Source: Gilliamella sp. Pas-s25
Lineage (GTDB): Bacteria; Pseudomonadota; Gammaproteobacteria; Enterobacterales; Orbaceae
Direction of reading: 5' to 3'
NCBI RefSeq assembly: GCF_009795885.1
Contig: NZ_WTEV01000001.1
Location: 154,433-218,432, forward strand
Length of the DNA: 64,000 nt
Part shown: in pieces, positions 47,121-57,472 of the stretch
How positions within the stretch are numbered: the first letter of the stretch is position 1
Layout of the letters: every line of letters begins with the position of its first letter
The notes under the pieces: generated by a model
Seen by the model: the letters and a program-made list of their open reading frames with translations, nothing else
What the model was told of the DNA's origin: nothing
Databases searched by the model: none
Position numbers and translations under genes: made by a program

Positions 47121-48056
47121 ATGAAAGCTTTAAAGGCTGTTGTATTCGTATTAACAACCACCTTAGTTTTGGTTGGTTGTGATAAAAAAAATGAAGAGTA
47201 CTTTTTAAATAACATAGATGCAGCTAATAAAAAAATGGAACAATGTAATAAGGCCTTTAATAAAGCATTTATGGCAAATGATGAAAAAGGTATCAAAAAA
47301 GTAGAGGAAGATACAGAATGCCGTGCTGCGGAGACTGCAATTAAAAAAGATAAAAAATTAAAATACGAATTAGAAAAGAAACGAAAAGAAGAAGAAAAAA
47401 AACAAGCAATAGAATCAGAGATGTCCACTATTAATAAACAACTTATGGGTTTGTCATGGAATGATTCTGTTAATGAATATTTAAAGGTTGAAGAATGTCA
47501 GAATAGATTAACATTCACGCAAAGAGAAAACCCTAAATGTGAAGCGTGGAAAACGATTTATAATGAAAAAGTAGATGAGGGCATAAAAGAGTTAAAACAA
47601 CTATCTTTTGATGAACTAAAGCTAAAAATGCAGTCTCTTTGTAAATTAGATAAAAGAACAAATTCTAATTGTAGTATTGCTCAAAAAGCATTAGAAGAAA
47701 AAGCCGCTGATGAATTAACTAATGCTGATATTCAGACAATTGAAGCAAAAAAATCTCTATATTGTGCAGACGATATAGCTCAATTATCCGTTTGTAGAAG
47801 TAGTTGGGAAAAGGCTTGGGAAAATGAAAGCAACAAATTTGTAAAGTTATATATAGAAAATAATGCAGAATTTATTAATACTTATAATTCATGTGTTAAT
47901 AAGCTACAAGAAATTAAATCTCAAGAGTTGGATTGGCAGGAAAAAAATAAATTAGAACTTTCAATTAAAGATGGCTATCCTTGCAGTCAAGTTAAAGAGG
48001 CTTACTTGAAAAGAGGAATGGGATATTCTAGGTTCGATAAAAAAATTGAAGAATAG
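47121..48056 (+). CDS. Cys-rich, coiled-coil putative lipoprotein
   Basis: A 311-residue protein with a clear lipoprotein signal (VVFVLTTTLVLVGC, Cys17). The first mature part (EEYFLNNIDAANKKMEQCNK) resembles the short EexN-type lipoproteins. It is followed by a Lys/Glu-rich coiled coil (about 60-105) and further segments with Cys about 20-40 residues apart (EECQNRL, NPKCEAW, SLCKLD, SNCSIA, LYCADD, SVCRSS, NSCVNK, YPCSQV). The even number and spacing suggest repeated small disulphide hairpins in the periplasm. The base composition is even more AT-rich than its neighbours, which suggests a non-core gene. No function can be assigned. Confidence 0.72.
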   Translation: MKALKAVVFVLTTTLVLVGCDKKNEEYFLNNIDAANKKMEQCNKAFNKAFMANDEKGIKKVEEDTECRAAETAIKKDKKLKYELEKKRKEEEKKQAIESEMSTINKQLMGLSWNDSVNEYLKVEECQNRLTFTQRENPKCEAWKTIYNEKVDEGIKELKQLSFDELKLKMQSLCKLDKRTNSNCSIAQKALEEKAADELTNADIQTIEAKKSLYCADDIAQLSVCRSSWEKAWENESNKFVKLYIENNAEFINTYNSCVNKLQEIKSQELDWQEKNKLELSIKDGYPCSQVKEAYLKRGMGYSRFDKKIEE

Positions 48057-48158
48057 CTGATTCTATATTCTTTTTCAGTTTAATTTTTAAGAGAATCACG
48101 AATTATTGCTTCTTAAATGCGTGAATGAAAATTTGATAATTATTTATACAATATTTTC

Positions 48159-48192
48159 TTGACAATAAACTAATGAACTAGTTTAATAGTAC
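48159..48192 (+). promoter_or_regulatory. trp promoter with TrpR-like operator
   Basis: TTGACA (48159-48164) and TTTAAT (48182-48187) with 17-nt spacing. The -10 is embedded in 48175-48192, GAACTAGTTTAATAGTAC, which matches the E. coli trp operator half-sites GAACTAGTTAACTAGTAC at 16 of 18 positions. Repressor binding would block RNA polymerase. Confidence 0.85.
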
Positions 48193-48220
48193 ATAATTTA
48201 TATTAAACAGATTAAAAATA

Positions 48221-48298
48221 ATGAAACGACAATATTTTCTAACTCACATTCGTCAAAATACTATTTTTGGTTGGTGGTGCATTGCTTTTGGCGGGTGA
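48221..48298 (+). CDS. trpL: trp operon leader peptide
   Basis: A 25-codon open frame, ATG 48221 to TGA 48296-48298, with tandem Trp codons TGGTGG at 48272-48277 (codons 18-19). It begins MKRQYF and ends FGWWCIAFGG. It lies just upstream of an attenuator hairpin and trpE. The Shine-Dalgarno site is weak. It is longer than the 14-residue E. coli leader, and the Trp pair sits near its C-terminus, as needed for ribosome stalling control. Confidence 0.9.
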   Translation: MKRQYFLTHIRQNTIFGWWCIAFGG

Positions 48299-48350
48299 TG
48301 TGATGACGTATTGTCTTTTCTTATAAAACCCGCTTAGTGCGGGTTTTGTC
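48291..48350 (+). promoter_or_regulatory. trp attenuator (antiterminator and terminator)
   Basis: Terminator stem AAAACCCGC (48325-48333) with GCGGGTTTT (48339-48347), 5-nt loop. The competing antiterminator pairs GCGGGT (48291-48296), which overlaps the leader-peptide stop, with ACCCGC (48328-48333). A ribosome stalled on the Trp codons leaves 48291-48296 free to pair and blocks the terminator; one that reaches the stop covers it and allows termination. Confidence 0.85.
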
Positions 48351-48410
48351 GTTTCTAGTAGGTCAAAGAATTGGTGTGAATAAAAATTAAACATAGATAG
48401 AGAGTCAACA

Positions 48411-49973
48411 ATGAACAAGCCAACATTAACACAGATAACCAAAACCATTGGTTATTATCAAGATCCGACTCAAGTGTTTTGTCAATTATGTAATAACCGG
48501 CCGGCAACATTACTGCTTGAATCGGCTGAAATTGATAATAAGCAAGGTATTAAAAGTGTTATGATTGTCGATAGTGCATTACGTATTTCGGCAATAAACA
48601 ATGAAGTCACTTTTAAGGCACTGACTACAAATGGTGAAAAACTATTACCTTTATTGCAACAGGCTTTTTTAGACAAGTTAGTCAATACACAAATAGATAA
48701 ACAAACCCTTAAATTGGTTTTTCCGGCTATTGATAGTCTGCAAGATGAAGATTCGCGATTAAAGTCACTCTCAGTCTTTGATGCATTACGCACATTGTTA
48801 ACTATTGTGAATATTCCTAAGCAATGCGGTCAAGATGCGGTTTTTGTTGGTGGGCTATTTTGTTACGATCTTGTTGCCGGTTTTGAAAATCTGCCTATGT
48901 TATCTTCTGATCAGCGTTGTGATGATTTCTGTTTTTATTTGGCTGAAACATTATTAGAGATAAATCATAAAGATCATGTATCCATTTTAAAAGCAACGGC
49001 GTTTACGTCAGACGCGCTAGAAATAGAACGCTTAACATTAACATTAGCCGAGTTAGAAGCAACTTTAAATCAACCAATAAAAGCCATCCAACCCCAGTCG
49101 CTGGTAAATATCAAGGTCACCTGTAATAAAAGTGATGATGATTTCAATACGATTGTCAAAAAGATGCAAGATGCGATTGAGCAGGGAGAAATTTTCCAAG
49201 CTGTGCCTTCACGGCGTTTTACTTTACCTTGTCCTAATCCGTTATCGGCTTATCAGGTATTAAAAAACAATAATCCAAGTCCTTATATGTTTTATATGCA
49301 AGATAACGATTTTATATTATTTGGCGCATCGCCTGAAAGTGCACTTAAATACACTAAAGCAACCAATCAAGTTGAAATCTACCCTATTGCGGGCACCCGT
49401 CCACGTGGATTAACCGCCAAGGGTGAAATAGATTATGACTTAGATAGCCGGTTAGAGCTTGAAATGCGTACTGATAAAAAAGAGCTGGCTGAACACTTGA
49501 TGTTAGTGGATTTAGCGCGTAACGATTTAGCCCGCATTTGTCAACCAGGTACTCGTTACACTAAAGAGTTATTAAAAGTGGATCGTTACTCGTTTGTGAT
49601 GCATTTGGTTTCGCGTGTAGTTGGTCAGTTACGTAGTGATTTAGATGCGCTGCATGCTTATCAAGCCACCATGAATATGGGCACATTAACTGGTGCTCCC
49701 AAGGTTCGTGCTATGCAATTAATTGCCGAATCTGAAAAAGTTAAACGGGGTAGCTATGGTGGTGCTGTTGGTTATTTTACCGCGAATGGTGATTTGGATA
49801 CCTGTATTGTAATTCGTAGTGCGTACGTAGAAGAGGGTGTTGCAACAGTACAAGCTGGTGCTGGTGTGGTTTTGGATTCTGAACCACAATCTGAATCTGA
49901 TGAATCGCGTAATAAAGCGCGAGCTGTCATTCACGCGATTATGGCAGCACATCATGTAGAAGGTGAATTCTAA
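48411..49973 (+). CDS. trpE: anthranilate synthase component I
   Basis: A 520-residue chorismate-utilising enzyme that makes anthranilate with ammonia supplied by TrpG. The C-terminal chorismate-binding domain has [58 protein letters not shown] and [22 protein letters not shown]. The N-terminal LLLESAEI segment corresponds to the tryptophan feedback site of E. coli TrpE, so feedback inhibition is likely retained. It overlaps trpGD by one base (TAATG). Confidence 0.97.
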   Translation: MNKPTLTQITKTIGYYQDPTQVFCQLCNNRPATLLLESAEIDNKQGIKSVMIVDSALRISAINNEVTFKALTTNGEKLLPLLQQAFLDKLVNTQIDKQTLKLVFPAIDSLQDEDSRLKSLSVFDALRTLLTIVNIPKQCGQDAVFVGGLFCYDLVAGFENLPMLSSDQRCDDFCFYLAETLLEINHKDHVSILKATAFTSDALEIERLTLTLAELEATLNQPIKAIQPQSLVNIKVTCNKSDDDFNTIVKKMQDAIEQGEIFQAVPSRRFTLPCPNPLSAYQVLKNNNPSPYMFYMQDNDFILFGASPESALKYTKATNQVEIYPIAGTRPRGLTAKGEIDYDLDSRLELEMRTDKKELAEHLMLVDLARNDLARICQPGTRYTKELLKVDRYSFVMHLVSRVVGQLRSDLDALHAYQATMNMGTLTGAPKVRAMQLIAESEKVKRGSYGGAVGYFTANGDLDTCIVIRSAYVEEGVATVQAGAGVVLDSEPQSESDESRNKARAVIHAIMAAHHVEGEF

Positions 49974-51604
49974 TGGCTAATATCTTATTTATTGATAATA
50001 TTGATTCCTTTACTTACAACTTGGTTGATCAATTACGTAATAGCAAGCATTGTGTGACTATTTATCGAAATACCATTCCTGCCGATGTTATTATTGAAAA
50101 ATTGTCACAAATGCAAAATCCTATTTTAATGTTATCACCTGGTCCTGGCGCACCGAGCGAAGCGGGCTGTATGCCTGAATTGCTTAAACGCTTAAAAGGT
50201 AAATTACCTATTATTGGTATTTGCCTTGGTCATCAAGCGATTGTTGAATCTTATGGTGGAACAATTGTACCAGCCGGCGATATTTTGCATGGTAAAGCCT
50301 CGCTGATTGAACATGATCAGCAAGCGATGTTTAAAGGATTGCCCAATCCGCTACCGGTTGCGCGTTATCACTCTTTAAAAGGCGAAAATATTCCCAAAAC
50401 ACTCACTATTAATGCGCTTTGCAACAATGTTGTTATGGCGGTGCGTAATGATGAAGATCGTGTTTGTGGCTTTCAGTTTCACCCTGAATCAATTCTAACC
50501 ATTCAAGGGGTAAAACTATTAGAGCAAACAATTGCGTGGGCACTTAATCCACCAGCACAGAAAGAACAACCAAAACAAGAAGCTATTGTTGATAAGCAAG
50601 AGTACAATATTCAACCAACACTAAATAAATTGTATTTAGGACAAACATTAAGCCAAGAAGAAAGCAAAGTATTATTTAATTTAATTATTCAAGGAAAAAT
50701 TGAACCAACGATATTGGCCAGTGCAATTATTAGTATGAAAGTTCGAGGCGAAAAACCTGATGAGATTGCAGGTGCCGCTCAGGCTTTACTTGAAAATGCA
50801 GATGCTTTTGATATTCCCGATTATGATTTTACCGATATTGTCGGCACCGGTGGTGATGGCACTAATAGCATTAATATCTCAACCGCCAGTGCCTTTGTGG
50901 CTGCAGCATTGGGTTATAAAGTGGCCAAACATGGTAATCGTGGTGTATCGAGTAAGTCAGGTTCTTCGGATGTGCTTTCTGCATTAGGCATTAAATTAAA
51001 TATGTCGGCACAAGCTTCCCGCCAAGCATTAGATGAGCTTGGCGTGTGTTTTTTGTTTGCGCAGCAATATCATTCAGGCTTCCGTCATGCGGCGTCGGTT
51101 CGTCAGCAGTTAAAAACACGCACTATCTTTAATGTTCTTGGACCGTTGATCAATCCATCTCGCCCTAAACGTATTTTATTAGGTGTGTATCATCCTGATT
51201 TAATTAAACCGATTGCCGAAACATTAAACATGCTGAATTATACCCATGCTTATGTGGTGCATGGTGCAGGAATGGACGAGGTCGCTATTCATGGCGAAAC
51301 TTACGTTGCTGAAGTGAAAAATGGCGAAATCCGATACTTTACTCTGACGCCTGATGATTTTGGCTTACCAACATTTACCTTAAAAGATATTGAAGGCGGT
51401 ACGCCTGAGCAGAATCGTGATATGCTGCTTGCCATTTTACAAGGTCATGGTAAAGCGGCTCATCAGGCCGCTATTGCAGCCAATGTTGCGATGTTAATGA
51501 GCTTATTTGGTGAACTAGATTTAAAACAAAATGCGCAACGTGCAATTGATATGATGCGTAGTGGTAAAGCCTATGCGCTATTACAACAATTAGCAGCAAG
51601 ATAA
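49973..51604 (+). CDS. trpGD: bifunctional anthranilate synthase glutamine amidotransferase / anthranilate phosphoribosyltransferase
   Basis: A 543-residue fusion, as in enterobacteria. The TrpG amidotransferase (1-195) has the nucleophile Cys84 in GICLGHQ and the His170/Glu172 pair in FHPES. After a linker (about 195-212), the TrpD phosphoribosyltransferase (about 213-543) has GTGGDGTNS (291-299, PRPP-binding) and [15 protein letters not shown]. Conserved residues are intact in both halves. Confidence 0.97.
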   Translation: MANILFIDNIDSFTYNLVDQLRNSKHCVTIYRNTIPADVIIEKLSQMQNPILMLSPGPGAPSEAGCMPELLKRLKGKLPIIGICLGHQAIVESYGGTIVPAGDILHGKASLIEHDQQAMFKGLPNPLPVARYHSLKGENIPKTLTINALCNNVVMAVRNDEDRVCGFQFHPESILTIQGVKLLEQTIAWALNPPAQKEQPKQEAIVDKQEYNIQPTLNKLYLGQTLSQEESKVLFNLIIQGKIEPTILASAIISMKVRGEKPDEIAGAAQALLENADAFDIPDYDFTDIVGTGGDGTNSINISTASAFVAAALGYKVAKHGNRGVSSKSGSSDVLSALGIKLNMSAQASRQALDELGVCFLFAQQYHSGFRHAASVRQQLKTRTIFNVLGPLINPSRPKRILLGVYHPDLIKPIAETLNMLNYTHAYVVHGAGMDEVAIHGETYVAEVKNGEIRYFTLTPDDFGLPTFTLKDIEGGTPEQNRDMLLAILQGHGKAAHQAAIAANVAMLMSLFGELDLKQNAQRAIDMMRSGKAYALLQQLAAR

Positions 51605-51619
51605 TAAATGGAGAATAAC

Positions 51620-53002
51620 ATGGCAATTGCAGCATTAGTAAAAAATGTTGAAATGGCAACAGTATTAAAAAAGATCATTGAAGATAAGCAAATTTGGTTA
51701 ACTCAGCAGCAGGCTGTAAAGCCACTAGCGACTTTTCAATCCGCGGTAACCCCAAGTGATCGCAATTTTTATCAAGCGCTAAATCAACCTAAAACTGTCT
51801 TTATTTTAGAGTGTAAAAAAGCATCACCGTCAAAAGGATTAATTCGAGATGACTTTAATCCCGCTAGTATTGCTAAGGTTTATAATGATTATGCTTCGGT
51901 AATTTCGGTGCTAACTGACGAAAAATATTTCCAAGGTAGCTTTGAATTTTTACCGATAGTTCGCAATGAAGTGACACAACCCGTGCTTTGTAAAGATTTT
52001 ATTATCGACGAATATCAAATCTATTTAGCGCGTTATTATCAAGCTGATGCGATACTATTAATGTTATCTGTATTGAACGATGATGAATATCGTCATCTAA
52101 GTAAAATTGCTCATCAACTTAATATGGGGATACTGACTGAAGCTAGTACTGAAAGCGAAGTTGAAAGAGCCATTCAATTGGGTGCAAAAGTAATCGGTAT
52201 TAATAATCGTAATTTAAGGGATCTAACGGTTGATCTAAATCGAGTAAAAGTTTTATCTAAATCAATTCCTGACGATCGCATTATTATTAGTGAGTCAGGT
52301 ATTTATACTCATAATCAAGTTAAACAATTAAGCCATTACGCTCATGGCTTTTTAATTGGTAGTGCGTTAATGTCTGAGCCAAACTTAACGTTGGCAATTC
52401 GCCAAGTAATGTTAGGCGAAAATAAAGTCTGTGGCTTAACACGCGCCGAAGACGCAGTAAATGCTTATCAAGCGGGTGCTGTTTATGGTGGTTTGATTTT
52501 TGTGCCAAATTCAGCGCGTTATATACAGCCAATTAAGGCACGATCGGTTATTGCCTCGGCACCACTGAATTGGGTTGGTGTTTTTCGAAATGAAGAGATT
52601 GACACCGTATGCCAAATCGCAAAACAGTTATCCTTGTATGCTGTCCAACTGCATGGTGATGAAGATGAAAACTATATCGAAACATTGCGACAAGAATTAC
52701 CTAAAACTTGCCAAATTTGGAAAGCACTAAGTATTGGAAGCACCATCCCTAAACATGACAATCCATTAGTTTCACGCTATCTATTTGATAACGGGGCGGG
52801 TGGCACGGGTAAATGTTTTGATTGGACAATGCTTGCTAATCACAATTTAAATAATGTTATTTTAGCAGGTGGTATCAACCCAAAAAATATAAAGGCAGCG
52901 TTAGCGACAGGCGTGATGGGGGTTGATCTTAATTCAGGAGTTGAAGTTTCACCAGGAATTAAAGATAAACAGAAAATTCAAGCTGTATTTGAGCAAATTT
53001 AA
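51620..53002 (+). CDS. trpCF: bifunctional indole-3-glycerol-phosphate synthase / phosphoribosylanthranilate isomerase
   Basis: A 460-residue fusion of two TIM barrels. The TrpC half (about 1-265) has ECKKASPSKG (64-73), LCKDFIID and IGINNRNLRDL. The TrpF half (about 268-460) has KVCGLTRAEDA, YAVQLHGDE and LAGGINPKNI. ATG 51620 is chosen: GGAG lies 6 nt upstream, while the in-frame ATG 51608 sits before that site. Compared with E. coli it carries about 12 extra N-terminal residues before MATVLKKI, so a still later start at 51656 is possible. Confidence 0.95.
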   Translation: MAIAALVKNVEMATVLKKIIEDKQIWLTQQQAVKPLATFQSAVTPSDRNFYQALNQPKTVFILECKKASPSKGLIRDDFNPASIAKVYNDYASVISVLTDEKYFQGSFEFLPIVRNEVTQPVLCKDFIIDEYQIYLARYYQADAILLMLSVLNDDEYRHLSKIAHQLNMGILTEASTESEVERAIQLGAKVIGINNRNLRDLTVDLNRVKVLSKSIPDDRIIISESGIYTHNQVKQLSHYAHGFLIGSALMSEPNLTLAIRQVMLGENKVCGLTRAEDAVNAYQAGAVYGGLIFVPNSARYIQPIKARSVIASAPLNWVGVFRNEEIDTVCQIAKQLSLYAVQLHGDEDENYIETLRQELPKTCQIWKALSIGSTIPKHDNPLVSRYLFDNGAGGTGKCFDWTMLANHNLNNVILAGGINPKNIKAALATGVMGVDLNSGVEVSPGIKDKQKIQAVFEQI

Positions 53003-53028
53003 TTTTTAATTAAAAAAAAGGAATGGTT

Positions 53029-54222
53029 ATGTCTAAATTAAACCCTTATTTTGGCGAATTTGGTGGGCAATATGTTCCCCAAATATTAATGCCTGTACTT
53101 GAGCAACTCGAGGACGCCTTTATTTCAGCTATCAACGATCCCAACTTTCAAAAAGAATTTAACGATTTATTAGTCAACTATGCTGGCAGACCAACTGCAT
53201 TAACTTTATGCAAAAATCTAACTGCTGGCACGAAAACCAAGCTTTATTTAAAACGAGAAGATTTAGTCCATGGCGGTGCGCACAAAACGAACCAAGTTTT
53301 AGGGCAAGCGTTACTTGCTAAAAGAATGGGGAAAACCGAAATTATCGCCGAAACAGGGGCAGGGCAACACGGTGTTGCTTCAGCGTTAGCTTGTGCACTA
53401 CTTGGTTTAAAATGCCGAATTTATATGGGCGCAAAAGATGTTAAACGCCAAGCACCGAATGTGTTTAGAATGCGACTGATGGGGGCAACGGTGATCCCAG
53501 TTGAAACAGGTTCAGCGACGTTAAAAGATGCCTGTAACGAGGCATTACGTGATTGGTCTGGAAGCTATGAAAAAGCCCATTATATGCTTGGTACGGCAGC
53601 AGGCCCTCATCCATTCCCAACCATTGTGCGTGAATTTCAGCAAATGATCAGCAGTGAAGCAAAACAACAAATCCTTGAAAAAGAAGGGCGTTTGCCAGAT
53701 GCGGTGATTGCTTGTGTTGGTGGTGGTTCAAATGCTATTGGCATGTTTGCTAATTTTATCGATGATACATCCGTCAGATTAATTGGCGTTGAGCCTGGTG
53801 GTCATGGTATTGAATCCGGTGAACATGGAGCTTCGCTTAAACATGGTAAACTAGGTATCTATTTTGGGATGAAATCACCCATGATGCAAACAGATGAAGG
53901 GCAAATTGAAGAATCATATTCAATATCAGCAGGACTTGACTTCCCATCAGTTGGGCCACAGCACGCTTACTTAGATAGCATTGGGCGCGCTGATTATGTC
54001 TCCATTACCGATGATGAAGCGCTTGATGCCTTTAAGGCTTTATCGCGACATGAGGGCATTATTCCTGCACTAGAGTCATCACATGCATTAGCCTATGCTA
54101 TGAAAATGATCAAAGAAAATCCCACGAAAGAACAGCTATTAATTGTTAATCTCTCAGGGCGTGGCGATAAAGATATCTTTACCGTATACGACATTTTAAA
54201 AGCAAAAGGAGAAGTCGAATGA
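53029..54222 (+). CDS. trpB: tryptophan synthase beta chain
   Basis: A 397-residue PLP enzyme that condenses indole with serine. The PLP Lys86 is in HGGAHKTNQ, the Glu of AETGAGQHG is present, and the phosphate loop GGGSNAIG is intact. ATG 53029 is chosen with AAGGA 6 nt upstream; the in-frame ATG 53023 is inside that site. The stop overlaps the trpA start (ATGA). Confidence 0.97.
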   Translation: MSKLNPYFGEFGGQYVPQILMPVLEQLEDAFISAINDPNFQKEFNDLLVNYAGRPTALTLCKNLTAGTKTKLYLKREDLVHGGAHKTNQVLGQALLAKRMGKTEIIAETGAGQHGVASALACALLGLKCRIYMGAKDVKRQAPNVFRMRLMGATVIPVETGSATLKDACNEALRDWSGSYEKAHYMLGTAAGPHPFPTIVREFQQMISSEAKQQILEKEGRLPDAVIACVGGGSNAIGMFANFIDDTSVRLIGVEPGGHGIESGEHGASLKHGKLGIYFGMKSPMMQTDEGQIEESYSISAGLDFPSVGPQHAYLDSIGRADYVSITDDEALDAFKALSRHEGIIPALESSHALAYAMKMIKENPTKEQLLIVNLSGRGDKDIFTVYDILKAKGEVE

Positions 54223-55025
54223 GCCGTTATAAAAAACTGTTTGCCACATTAACAGCCGAAAAACGAGGTGCCTTTGTTCCTTTTGTTCCAGTTGGCGATC
54301 CAACGCCAGAACTGTCTTTTAACATTATTCAAACATTGATCAAATCTGGTGCCGATGCGTTAGAGTTAGGCATACCATTTTCAGACCCGATGGCCGATGG
54401 TCCAACTATCCAAAATGCTAATATTCGTGCATTTAAAGGGGGAATAACTGTTGAAAAGTGTTTTGAGATTTTAACTAATGTGAGAGCGCAACATGCTGAT
54501 ATTCCAATTGGGTTACTTATTTATGCTAATTTAGTGTTCAAAAATGGTATCGACAATTTTTATGCCAAGTGCGCCAAAGCGGGAGTTGATTCGGTATTGA
54601 TTGCTGATTTACCTGTTGAATATGCACAAGAATTTACAGTTGCAGCGGAAAAATACAATATCGCACCCATTTTTATTTGTCCACCTAATGCTGATGATGA
54701 AGTCATTAAAAATATTGCTAAGTATGGTAAAGGTTATACCTATTTGGTATCTCGTGCCGGTGTTACGGGTGCTGAAAATCGCGCGAATAAACCACTTACT
54801 CATTTGTTAAAAAAATTAATTGAGTTTGGAGCGCCTGCTGCTTTACAAGGGTTTGGTATTTCCGAGCCAACTCAAGTTAGCGAAGTGATTAAATCAGGTG
54901 CGGCTGGGGCAATTAGTGGATCTGCAACTGTTAAAATTATTGAAGAAAATCTCAATAATCCAGAACAAATGCTTAGCCAGTTAGCAAATTTTGTTAAAAC
55001 CATGAAAAAGGCAACTCATAAGTAA
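54219..55025 (+). CDS. trpA: tryptophan synthase alpha chain
   Basis: A 268-residue TIM-barrel subunit that splits indole-3-glycerol phosphate. Catalytic Glu49 ([11 protein letters not shown]) and Asp60 (PMADGP) are at the canonical positions. The phosphate loops (GFGISEP and SGSAT) are present. It overlaps trpB by 4 nt, the usual coupling for 1:1 synthesis, and is the last gene of the operon. Confidence 0.97.
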   Translation: MSRYKKLFATLTAEKRGAFVPFVPVGDPTPELSFNIIQTLIKSGADALELGIPFSDPMADGPTIQNANIRAFKGGITVEKCFEILTNVRAQHADIPIGLLIYANLVFKNGIDNFYAKCAKAGVDSVLIADLPVEYAQEFTVAAEKYNIAPIFICPPNADDEVIKNIAKYGKGYTYLVSRAGVTGAENRANKPLTHLLKKLIEFGAPAALQGFGISEPTQVSEVIKSGAAGAISGSATVKIIEENLNNPEQMLSQLANFVKTMKKATHK

Positions 55026-55120
55026 TTTAACGCACTGAATTATCGGTACAAATAGTTGCATTGAAATATGAATTATTGTGCTGATATAAATTCATCAGTT
55101 ATGCCTTGTTTTATTATTAA

Positions 55121-55150
55121 ACACGCTAGAATTAGCGTGTAATGTTTTTT
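55121..55150 (+). terminator. trp operon terminator
   Basis: ACACGCTA (55121-55128) and TAGCGTGT (55133-55140) with a GAAT loop, followed by AATG and a run of six T. About 95 nt after trpA. Confidence 0.85.
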
Positions 55151-55191
55151 CACAATTTTAGGCATATGAATAAAACTACAGTGATTTGCAG

Positions 55192-55219
55192 TTGCATTTT
55201 ATTGAAAATGCCGTATAAT
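55192..55219 (+). promoter_or_regulatory. promoter of the initiator tRNA / rimP-nusA-infB operon
   Basis: TTGCAT (55192-55197) and a consensus TATAAT (55214-55219), 16-nt spacing, ending 14 nt before the mature tRNA 5' end. Confidence 0.75.
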
Positions 55220-55233
55220 TCTCACTCATCTAT

Positions 55234-55310
<77 letters not shown>

Positions 55311-55400
55311 CTTAAATTTTCATTCATAAACCAATCTATCCTGTTATTGTTTGAAAGTTCGAATGAAGTGGCTTCATTATAGTTATTTTTTGAATGTAAG

Positions 55401-55423
55401 CCTCGCATGTCGAGGTTTTTTTT
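55401..55423 (+). terminator. terminator between metY and rimP
   Basis: CCTCG / CGAGG 5-bp stem with CATGT loop and eight T. Probably partial, letting some transcripts continue into rimP-nusA, as in E. coli. Confidence 0.7.
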
Positions 55424-55501
55424 CGTGTTTTGATTTAAGCGTGAGTTTAAAAGTGATGTTGGGCTATATGCCCTTTTTTATTTTCTGCAGTGGAGGTTTG
55501 T

Positions 55502-55963
55502 TTGGCTAATATAGAACAGCAATTGACCGATATTATTCAAGAGCCAGTGAATGCACTAGGTTTTGAGTTAGTTGGCGTTGAATACATTCGTGGCCGTTAT
55601 CCTGTGTTACGAGTTTATATTGATAGTGAAAATGGTATAACTGTTGATGATTGTGCTGATGTTAGTCGACAAATTAGCTCGGTGCTTGATGTCGAAGACC
55701 CTATCAAAGATGCTTACAATCTTGAAGTTTCATCGCCTGGTATGGATAGACCTTTATTCACGATTGAACACTATCAACGTTTTATTGGTGAAGAAGTCGC
55801 AATTAGTTTACGTATTCCTGTTGCTAACCGACGCAAATGGAAAGGGCGAATTAAGTCTATCGATAATGAAATGATTACATTAACTGTGGATGATAGTGAT
55901 GAAGTGTTTGCTTTTAGCAATATTCAAAAGGCAAACATTGTACCTAATTTTAACCTTAAATAG
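55502..55963 (+). CDS. rimP: ribosome maturation factor RimP
   Basis: A 153-residue 30S assembly factor with an N-terminal alpha/beta domain ([53 protein letters not shown]) and a C-terminal SH3-like domain. The start is likely TTG 55502: GGAGG at 55492-55496 is 5 nt upstream and [11 protein letters not shown] then aligns with E. coli RimP. No ATG exists in frame nearby; the GTG at 55490 lies before the ribosome site. Confidence 0.94.
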   Translation: MANIEQQLTDIIQEPVNALGFELVGVEYIRGRYPVLRVYIDSENGITVDDCADVSRQISSVLDVEDPIKDAYNLEVSSPGMDRPLFTIEHYQRFIGEEVAISLRIPVANRRKWKGRIKSIDNEMITLTVDDSDEVFAFSNIQKANIVPNFNLK

Positions 55964-55979
55964 AGTACGGGTATAAAGG

Positions 55980-57455
55980 ATGAATAAAGAAATTTTAGCT
56001 GTTGTTGAAGCGGTATCAAACGAAAAAGCGCTTACGCGCGATAAAATTTTCGAAGCGTTAGAAACTGCATTAGCAACGGCCACTAAAAAGAAACATGCTG
56101 TTGATATTGATGTTATAGTAAAAATCGATCATAAAACTGGTGATTATGATACATTCCGTCGTTGGCAAGTGGTTAATGAAGTCTCCCAACCAACGAAAGA
56201 AATAACGTTAGATGCAGCACAATATGAAGACCCATCAGTGCAACTTGGCGATTATATTGAAGAACAAATTGAATCGGTTGCTTTTGACCGTATTACTACA
56301 CAAACGGCCAAACAAGTTATTGTGCAGAAAGTACGTGAAGCTGAGCGTGCCATGGTAATTGACATGTTTAGAAATCGTATTGGTGATATTGTGACAGGTA
56401 TTGTCAAAAAAACCAATCGCGACAGTGTCATTCTTGACTTAGGCAACAATGCTGATGCAATGATGTCACGTCATGATATGTTACCGCGTGAAAATTTCCG
56501 TATTGGTGACCGTGTTCGTGGTATTTTATATCTAGTTGAACAAAATAATAAACCGGCGCAACTTTGCATTAGCCGTTCAAATCCTGAAATGATGGAAGAG
56601 TTATTCCGCATTGAAGTCCCTGAAATTGGCGAAGAGATGATCGATATCAAAGGCGTAGCTCGTGATCCTGGTTCACGCGCTAAAATTGCAGTTAGCAGTA
56701 ATGACCGTCGTATTGATCCTGTTGGTGCATGTGTTGGTATGCGAGGTGCGCGTGTACAAGCTGTATCGAATGAATTTGGTGGCGAACGTATTGATATTGT
56801 ATTATGGGATGATAATCCTGCTCAATATGTAATTAATGCTATGGCACCAGCAGATGTTGTTTCCATCGTTGTTGATGAAGATAAACATACCATGGATGTA
56901 GCTGTCAATGCTGAAACCTTACCACAAGCTATTGGTCGAAATGGTCAAAATATCCGTTTAGCGTCTCAGCTTACTGGTTGGACATTAAATGTGATGAGCA
57001 CTGAAGATTTGCAAGAAAAACACCATGCAGAATCTTTTGCAGCAATCAATAATTTGGTTAAACATCTTGATATTGATGAAGGTCTTGCTCAGCTATTAGT
57101 TGAAGAAGGCTTTACCTCACTAGAGGAACTTGCCTATGTGCCAGTTGACGAATTACTTGAAATTGAAGAACTGGATGAAGATTTGGTTCAAGCTTTAAGA
57201 AGTCGAGCAAAAGACGCATTAACCACAATGGCACTAGCAAATAGTGGCGATAAACAACCTGCTCAAGAGTTACTTGAACTGCCAGGTATGACACAAGAGT
57301 TAGCCTATCAATTTGTGCAACATGACATCATTACTTTGGAAGATTTAGCTGAACAAGGTACCGAGGATCTAAACGATATTGAAGGCTTAACAAGCGAACA
57401 AGCTGGCGATTTTATTATGGCTGCACGTAATATTTGTTGGTTTGCAGATGAATAA
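55980..57455 (+). CDS. nusA: transcription termination/antitermination factor NusA
   Basis: A 491-residue RNA-polymerase-binding factor: N-terminal domain (1-130), S1 domain (about 135-200, [20 protein letters not shown]), KH1 and KH2 (about 230-345, [11 protein letters not shown] and [13 protein letters not shown]), and two acidic C-terminal repeats (about 360-490) that bind alphaCTD and N. AAAGG precedes ATG 55980. It lies 16 nt after rimP. Confidence 0.97.
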   Translation: MNKEILAVVEAVSNEKALTRDKIFEALETALATATKKKHAVDIDVIVKIDHKTGDYDTFRRWQVVNEVSQPTKEITLDAAQYEDPSVQLGDYIEEQIESVAFDRITTQTAKQVIVQKVREAERAMVIDMFRNRIGDIVTGIVKKTNRDSVILDLGNNADAMMSRHDMLPRENFRIGDRVRGILYLVEQNNKPAQLCISRSNPEMMEELFRIEVPEIGEEMIDIKGVARDPGSRAKIAVSSNDRRIDPVGACVGMRGARVQAVSNEFGGERIDIVLWDDNPAQYVINAMAPADVVSIVVDEDKHTMDVAVNAETLPQAIGRNGQNIRLASQLTGWTLNVMSTEDLQEKHHAESFAAINNLVKHLDIDEGLAQLLVEEGFTSLEELAYVPVDELLEIEELDEDLVQALRSRAKDALTTMALANSGDKQPAQELLELPGMTQELAYQFVQHDIITLEDLAEQGTEDLNDIEGLTSEQAGDFIMAARNICWFADE

Positions 57456-57472
57456 TTGAGGAAAAGTAATAC

